The notes under the pieces: generated by a model
The model's database searches: none
What the model saw: only the letters and a program-made list of their open reading frames with translations
Told to the model about the DNA's origin: nothing
In this document: one piece after another, positions 5,180 to 8,920 of the stretch
Layout of the letters: each line of letters opens with the position of its first letter
How positions within the stretch are numbered: the first letter of the stretch is position 1
Position numbers and translations under genes: made by a program
Origin: an uncultured Blautia sp.
GTDB taxonomy: Bacteria > Bacillota > Clostridia > Lachnospirales > Lachnospiraceae
Direction of reading: 5' to 3'
Assembly (NCBI GenBank): GCA_900551465.1
Contig: URWL01000058.1
Span: 1 to 8,920 of the forward strand
DNA: 8,920 bases

Positions 5180-7068
5180 CAGTCTTTTCTTTTATTCCAT
5201 AAGGAGAATTTCAGCAGACAAAGGATCATAAGAACCATGATCACAACACCGCCGATATTGCCAAAGCTGATGAAAGACGGAATGGTCACTCCCGCTACCG
5301 CCAGAATGGCAAGGAAAATACCTACAAGACCTTCTCCGGCGATCATACCTGCACAGTACAGCGTACCATCGGTAACCTGTCTTTCTTTTGTTTTTGCATC
5401 TACCTTCTTGCGTCCGTCCATGAACATGCGCACTGTACCGCCGATCATGATGGTTGCATTCAGGTAAATCGGAAGGTAAAGACCAATTGCAAAAGGCATA
5501 ACCGGAATTCTTAAGATCTCGAGACCAATTGCAAGGCATACACCTACAAATACAAGAGTCCAGGGAAGGTTTCCTCCCATGATACCCTCTACGATCATTT
5601 TCATAAGACCTGCCTGAGGAGCCGGAACTTCTGCTGTACCATATCCCCACGCTGCATCCAGAAGATAAAGAACACCGCCGATTGCAAGACCGGATACAAC
5701 CACACCAAGAAGCTCACCGATCTGCTGTGTCCTCGGAGTAGCTCCAAGAAGATATCCTGTCTTAAGGTCCTGAGAAGTATCTCCTGCAATTGCTGCAATG
5801 ATACAGATAACAGAACCGATAGCGATTGCTCCTGTCATACCCTTGATGCCAGTCTCACCTGTTGCTTTAATTGCAAATGTAGCGATCAGAAGTGTAGCGA
5901 TAGCCATACCGGAAACCGGGTTGTTGGAGGATCCGATCATACCTACCATACGGGAGGAAACGGTTGCAAAGAAGAAACCGAATACTACGATCAGAAGAGC
6001 TCCAAGGAAGTTTACCGGAATTGCCGGAACAAACCAGATAATAAATACCATTGCAAGGATACCAACAAGGATCACACCCATAGGAAGATCTCTGTCAGTT
6101 CTCAAAGTACTGTTCGCCTGGGATCCTTTCATACTCTTCATGGAATCACGGAAGGTAGAAATGATCAGAGGCAGAGATTTGATCAGGGAAATGATACCGC
6201 CTGTAGCGATAGCGCCTGCTCCGATATATTTAACATAATTTGACCAGATAGCCGCTGCTCCGCCTTCTGCAAAAAGCTGGGAAATTGTCACTCCTGCCGC
6301 TGCCGGATACATAGAAGTTTCCGGTCCAAACAGACAGATCAGCGGAATAATTACCAGCCATCCCACAATAGAACCTACAAACATAAAGGATGCAATTCTC
6401 GGTCCTACGATATAGCCAACGCCAAGAAGCGCCGGATAAACCTCCATACCGATCTCACCCTTAAAGGACTTAAAGGCTACGGCAACGTCTGCCGGAACTG
6501 CTTTCAGTCCGTCTACAATAAACTTAAATGCTGCTGCGATTCCCATACCGGAAAATACAGTAGCCGCGTTGGAACCGCCCTCTTCGCCTGCCAGAAGAAC
6601 GTCTGCACATGCAGTTCCTTCCGGATAAAGAAGTGTGGCATGCTCCTTCACGATCAGCGCATTACGAAGGGGTACCATAAAAAGTACACCCAGAACACCG
6701 CCACAAAGTGCGATTAAAGTAATTTCTACCAGACCCGGTTTCTCGCAAAGACCTTCCTCTGCCCAGAGAAACAGCGCCGGCATAGTAAAGATAGCTCCTG
6801 CTGCAAGAGATTCACCTGCAGAACCGATGGTCTGTACCAGATTGCTCTCAAGAATGGAGTTTTTCTTCATGATCACACGGATAACTCCCATGGAAATAAC
6901 TGCTGCCGGAATGGAAGCAGATACTGTCATACCAACACGAAGACCAAGATAAGCATTGGCTGCGCCGAATACAACTGCCAGGATCATACCCATGATCACA
7001 GAGGTCACCGTCATTTCAGCAGTTACTTTTTCTGCCGGAACATACGGTTTAAACTCTTTGTTGTTCAT
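5179..7068 (-). CDS. OPT family oligopeptide transporter
   Basis: Polytopic cytoplasmic-membrane protein of 629 residues, the usual length for bacterial OPT transporters. These are thought to import small peptides, or in some branches metal chelates, by proton-coupled secondary transport. Family stretches are visible: GAANAYLGLRVGMTVSASIP (35-54), ESNLVQTIGSAGESLAAG (74-91), LYPEGTACADVLLAG (147-161), GSSNNPVSGM (379-388), AGDTSQDLKTGYLLGATPRT (428-447) and PFAIGLYLPIYLNATIMIGG (525-544). About 14-16 hydrophobic segments fill the rest. GAGAGG lies about 6 bases before the ATG at 7068, and a near-consensus promoter with an upstream repeat cluster controls the gene. Its stop overlaps the start of the PqqD-like gene. 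Together with the upstream ABC peptide-binding protein this forms a peptide-acquisition neighbourhood. The actual substrate cannot be decided from sequence. Confidence 0.94.
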   Translation of the reverse strand: MNNKEFKPYVPAEKVTAEMTVTSVIMGMILAVVFGAANAYLGLRVGMTVSASIPAAVISMGVIRVIMKKNSILESNLVQTIGSAGESLAAGAIFTMPALFLWAEEGLCEKPGLVEITLIALCGGVLGVLFMVPLRNALIVKEHATLLYPEGTACADVLLAGEEGGSNAATVFSGMGIAAAFKFIVDGLKAVPADVAVAFKSFKGEIGMEVYPALLGVGYIVGPRIASFMFVGSIVGWLVIIPLICLFGPETSMYPAAAGVTISQLFAEGGAAAIWSNYVKYIGAGAIATGGIISLIKSLPLIISTFRDSMKSMKGSQANSTLRTDRDLPMGVILVGILAMVFIIWFVPAIPVNFLGALLIVVFGFFFATVSSRMVGMIGSSNNPVSGMAIATLLIATFAIKATGETGIKGMTGAIAIGSVICIIAAIAGDTSQDLKTGYLLGATPRTQQIGELLGVVVSGLAIGGVLYLLDAAWGYGTAEVPAPQAGLMKMIVEGIMGGNLPWTLVFVGVCLAIGLEILRIPVMPFAIGLYLPIYLNATIMIGGTVRMFMDGRKKVDAKTKERQVTDGTLYCAGMIAGEGLVGIFLAILAVAGVTIPSFISFGNIGGVVIMVLMILCLLKFSLWNKRKD

Positions 7069-7112
7069 TGATTTCCTCTCCCTTTTATTAAATTTTTACG
7101 AACCTATTCTTC

Positions 7113-7141
7113 ATTATACTAATTTACAGCTTCATATGCAA
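7113..7141 (-). promoter_or_regulatory. Sigma-A promoter for the OPT-PqqD unit
   Basis: Minus-strand -35 TTGCAT (7141-7136), a 17-base spacer and a perfect -10 TATAAT (7118-7113). Transcription should begin near 7106, leaving a leader of about 38 bases. This is the best promoter in the window. Repeats lie directly upstream of the -35 box. Confidence 0.85.
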
Positions 7142-7145
7142 GCAG

Positions 7146-7187
7146 TTTTCCCTTTAATCCTATGAAGATTTTTCTCTTTAATCTTAT
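7146..7187. repeat. Two 18-base direct repeats at 24-base period directly upstream of the OPT promoter
   Basis: TTTTCCCTTTAATCCTAT (7146-7163) and TTTTCTCTTTAATCTTAT (7170-7187) agree at 16 of 18 positions and are spaced six bases apart. The nearer copy begins four bases beyond the -35 box, the usual place for an activator acting on RNA polymerase. A two-site regulator binding region is the simplest reading. Confidence 0.6.
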
Positions 7188-7202
7188 AAAGAGATAAATC
7201 TT
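7165..7202. repeat. 16-base inverted repeat overlapping the distal direct repeat
   Basis: AAGATTTTTCTCTTTA (7165-7180) and TAAAGAGATAAATCTT (7187-7202) are complementary at 15 of 16 positions around a six-base centre (7181-7186). The left arm includes much of the distal 18-base repeat. It lacks a GC core and a following T-run and lies upstream of the mapped promoter, so it looks like an operator and not a terminator. Confidence 0.5.
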
Positions 7203-7205
7203 TAT

Positions 7206-7269
7206 AAAAAAAAAGAGAAGCAGCCCTCTCTTTCTGTATCGGTCAGAAAGAAAGCACTGCCTCTTTTTT
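7206..7269 (-). terminator. Strong Rho-independent terminator after the peptide-binding protein gene
   Basis: On the minus strand AAAAAGAG-GCAG pairs with CTGC-CTCTTTTT (two-base TT bulge). An inner 8-bp stem, TCTTTCTG with CAGAAAGA on the plus strand (7229-7236 and 7244-7251), closes a 7-base loop. Nine T follow on the minus strand. It begins about 20 bases after the stop at 7288. The A and T runs on both sides would also let it stop plus-strand transcripts, but no plus-strand gene is near. Confidence 0.88.
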
Positions 7270-7287
7270 ACTTATATGAAATCCAGA

Positions 7288-8920
7288 TTATCTTCCAAAC
7301 TGCATATCGTTGTTTCCAGATTCTGTCTCCCACATTTCAAGCATGTTGATCGGGTCGTTGTAATCTGCAAGCCATCCCTCACGGCAGAAGTCGAATTTGC
7401 CCTGTTTTCTCTCGTCAAGGAATACAGACCACTCACGTGTCTCAACAGTTACGTTGATACCGATTGCTGCAAAATCCTGCTGAATGGACTCACCAATCTT
7501 AACATTGCCTTCTGCATCGTTTGTAAGGTAAGTCATGTTGATCGGAGTATCTGCAGAAAGCATACCGCTTTCATCGAACTGATATCCAGCGCCTTCAAGA
7601 AGCTTTCTTGCCTCTTCCAGGTTTGCTTCATAAGCCTCTGGGCTTGGATCAAAGTATCCAACTACATCTTCCATCGGATAGGTATAAGCATCATCATTTA
7701 CACGGAACTCACCGCCGTTGCCGTCTCCCATTCCTGTCGGGATGAAAGTATTTGCAATTTCCTGATCAGCCTGTGCAATGGTGTCAACAATGTACTGACG
7801 GTCGATGAGAAGAGACATAGCCTTTCTCATGTCAGCAGCCTGCTGTACAGTCTTGCCTGCAAATAGCTCGCTGTTTACATTAAATCCTGAATAGTAGGTT
7901 CCCAGTGTCGGAACGTTATGATACTCTTCTTTTTCTTTTGCTGTTGCCATCATATCTGTTGCAATAGTATCGATGAACTGAAGGGATCCGTCCTCAAATG
8001 CATTCCAGATTGCTGTATCATCAGCACTAAGCATGAACTGGATTTTTTCCAGAGATACTTCATCAGCTCTGAAGTAGTTCGGGTTCTTTTCATAAGTCAT
8101 GGACTCGTTATGTTTCCATTCTGTACAGGTCATCGGACCGGAGGTAACAAATCCGGACTCAACACACCATGCACCCGGGTTCTCAGCAGCGCCCTCTGCA
8201 GACTCTACATTCTGCTGCGGTACCGGATAAAATGCCGGGAATGCACACAGATCAAGGAAGTATGCACATGGAGCTGTAAGATGTACAGTAAAGGTTTTTC
8301 CGTCTTCGGAAGCCTCGATCTTCAGTGTTCCGTCATCATTCTTTGCAATGATGTCAGCCAGGTAAGCATAGTCTGCACCTGTCTCCGGGTTAGCAAGACG
8401 ATTCCAGCTGTATACAACATCCTCTGCATTCAGCTCTTCACCGTCAGACCATTTCAGGCCGTCTCTTAAAGTGAACGTATACATCTGTCCATCTTCACTC
8501 ACCTCATGACTTTCTGCCAGCTCAGGAATAAGCTGTCCCTCTGCATCATAAGAATACAGACCGGAAAAAGCAAGAATTGCCAGGCATGCACCGTCAACTG
8601 TAGAGTTCAGAGCCGGGTCAAGCTTGTTTGGCTCAGATGCAATCTGAAGGCTTAATGTATTATCCGGAGTTTTTGCATATCCGAAATACTTGAAGCCGAA
8701 CAGATTGCAGTAGATGTTCTCTACATCTGTTTTCTGCATGTACACGTCGTTGTAGTAGTACAGCGGAACAACTGCCCATGTGTTCATAAGCTCGTCCTCT
8801 GCCTCATGCATCAGCGCCTCACGTTTAGCCAGATCTGTCTCTGTTCTGATCTCAGCGATACGTGCGTTATAAGCTTCCCATGCCGGAGCTGCTTCGCTGG
8901 ATGGTCCGTGCTCTTCAGCA
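7288..8920 (-). CDS. Peptide ABC transporter substrate-binding protein (solute-binding family 5), tandem or permuted, 5' end outside the window
   Basis: Extracellular, presumably lipid-anchored peptide receptor of an Opp-type importer; 543 codons are visible. Codons 1 to about 84 (8919-8668) are the C-terminal end of one binding domain: WEAYNARIAEIRTETD, ALMHEAEDEL, then VVPLYYYNDVYMQ and FGFKYFGYA, as at the end of OppA proteins. After only KTPD a new domain starts (NTLSLQIASEPNKLDPALNS, then LIPELAESHEVSEDG, FTLRDGLKWSDGEELNAEDV). It runs about 459 residues to GWLADYNDPINMLEMW and ends SGNNDMQFGR, where the family normally continues for roughly 80-90 residues. The WxADYN aspartate matches the residue that binds the peptide amino group in enteric OppA. 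Either this is a tandem two-domain receptor with a shortened second copy, or a circular permutant; the 5' part is not visible. An in-frame ATG at 8811 is internal and not a likely start. No permease genes are visible. Confidence 0.87.
   Translation of the reverse strand, partial: AEEHGPSSEAAPAWEAYNARIAEIRTETDLAKREALMHEAEDELMNTWAVVPLYYYNDVYMQKTDVENIYCNLFGFKYFGYAKTPDNTLSLQIASEPNKLDPALNSTVDGACLAILAFSGLYSYDAEGQLIPELAESHEVSEDGQMYTFTLRDGLKWSDGEELNAEDVVYSWNRLANPETGADYAYLADIIAKNDDGTLKIEASEDGKTFTVHLTAPCAYFLDLCAFPAFYPVPQQNVESAEGAAENPGAWCVESGFVTSGPMTCTEWKHNESMTYEKNPNYFRADEVSLEKIQFMLSADDTAIWNAFEDGSLQFIDTIATDMMATAKEKEEYHNVPTLGTYYSGFNVNSELFAGKTVQQAADMRKAMSLLIDRQYIVDTIAQADQEIANTFIPTGMGDGNGGEFRVNDDAYTYPMEDVVGYFDPSPEAYEANLEEARKLLEGAGYQFDESGMLSADTPINMTYLTNDAEGNVKIGESIQQDFAAIGINVTVETREWSVFLDERKQGKFDFCREGWLADYNDPINMLEMWETESGNNDMQFGR

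Noticed and set aside
5192..5650. Minus-strand open frame of 152 codons inside the OPT gene in another frame
   Set aside because: Gly/Arg/Cys/Ser-rich shadow translation; the OPT frame continues uninterrupted with family motifs across the same bases.
7165..7202. Second terminator for the peptide-binding protein gene
   Set aside because: The inverted repeat has no GC core and no T-run after it, and a much stronger terminator lies just upstream in transcription order at 7206-7269.
7069..7287. Riboswitch or T-box leader before the OPT gene
   Set aside because: The predicted leader from about 7106 to 7069 is only about 38 bases, too short for either; the structured elements lie upstream of the promoter.
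7276..8469. Plus-strand open frames (7276-7866, 7918-8469) opposite the peptide-binding protein gene
   Set aside because: Cys/Ser/Leu-rich translations with no recognisable domain; they mirror the codon pattern of the true minus-strand gene.
1..8920. CRISPR array, insertion sequence, tRNA or prophage remnant
   Set aside because: No regularly spaced repeats, transposase or integrase motifs, tRNA-like cloverleaf or terminal inverted repeats were found; the gene content is ordinary chromosomal.

Overview
The window reads as chromosomal DNA of a Gram-positive anaerobe of the Clostridia, most likely a gut Lachnospiraceae (Blautia/Dorea/Ruminococcus-like). The grounds are strong AAGGAGG ribosome binding sites, moderate GC in genes with AT-rich spacers, an ftsEX plus S41-peptidase locus, a YitT-family protein and an OPT peptide transporter. 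The assignment rests on protein style and not on any search. Every supported gene lies on the minus strand, so transcription runs from high to low coordinates.

In order of transcription: (1) 8920-7288, the 3' part of a gene for an extracellular peptide-binding protein of an ABC importer (solute-binding family 5). It is unusual: the end of one binding domain runs straight into the start of a second, and the second stops about 80-90 residues early. A strong terminator follows at 7206-7269. (2) 7202-7069 holds a compound direct/inverted repeat directly upstream of a near-consensus sigma-A promoter (TTGCAT-17-TATAAT). This drives (3) an OPT-family oligopeptide transporter (7068-5179) and (4) a small PqqD/RRE-like protein (5179-4808), coupled by a TGATG stop/start overlap and closed by a terminator at 4764-4799. 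(5) 4707-3844 is a YitT-type membrane protein (DUF161 + DUF2179). (6) 3688-2600 is a CdaR/PucR-type transcription regulator, probably sensing a small metabolite.

(7) A gene-free stretch of about 330 bases (2273-2599) carries a long perfect palindrome, an AT-rich inverted repeat and a good promoter (TTACAA-17-TAAAAT). That promoter reads into the cell-division/cell-wall operon: ftsE (2272-1589), ftsX (1599-694, overlapping ftsE by 11 bases) and, after a structured 95-base spacer, an S41 C-terminal processing peptidase (598 to beyond base 1).

Functionally there are two themes. One is peptide uptake: an ABC peptide-binding protein, a secondary peptide transporter and a possible peptide-binding partner. 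The other is control of septal or lateral wall hydrolysis by FtsEX with a nearby secreted processing protease. The items most worth following up are the tandem or circularly permuted binding protein, the OPT-PqqD pair, and the repeat-built operator in front of that pair.
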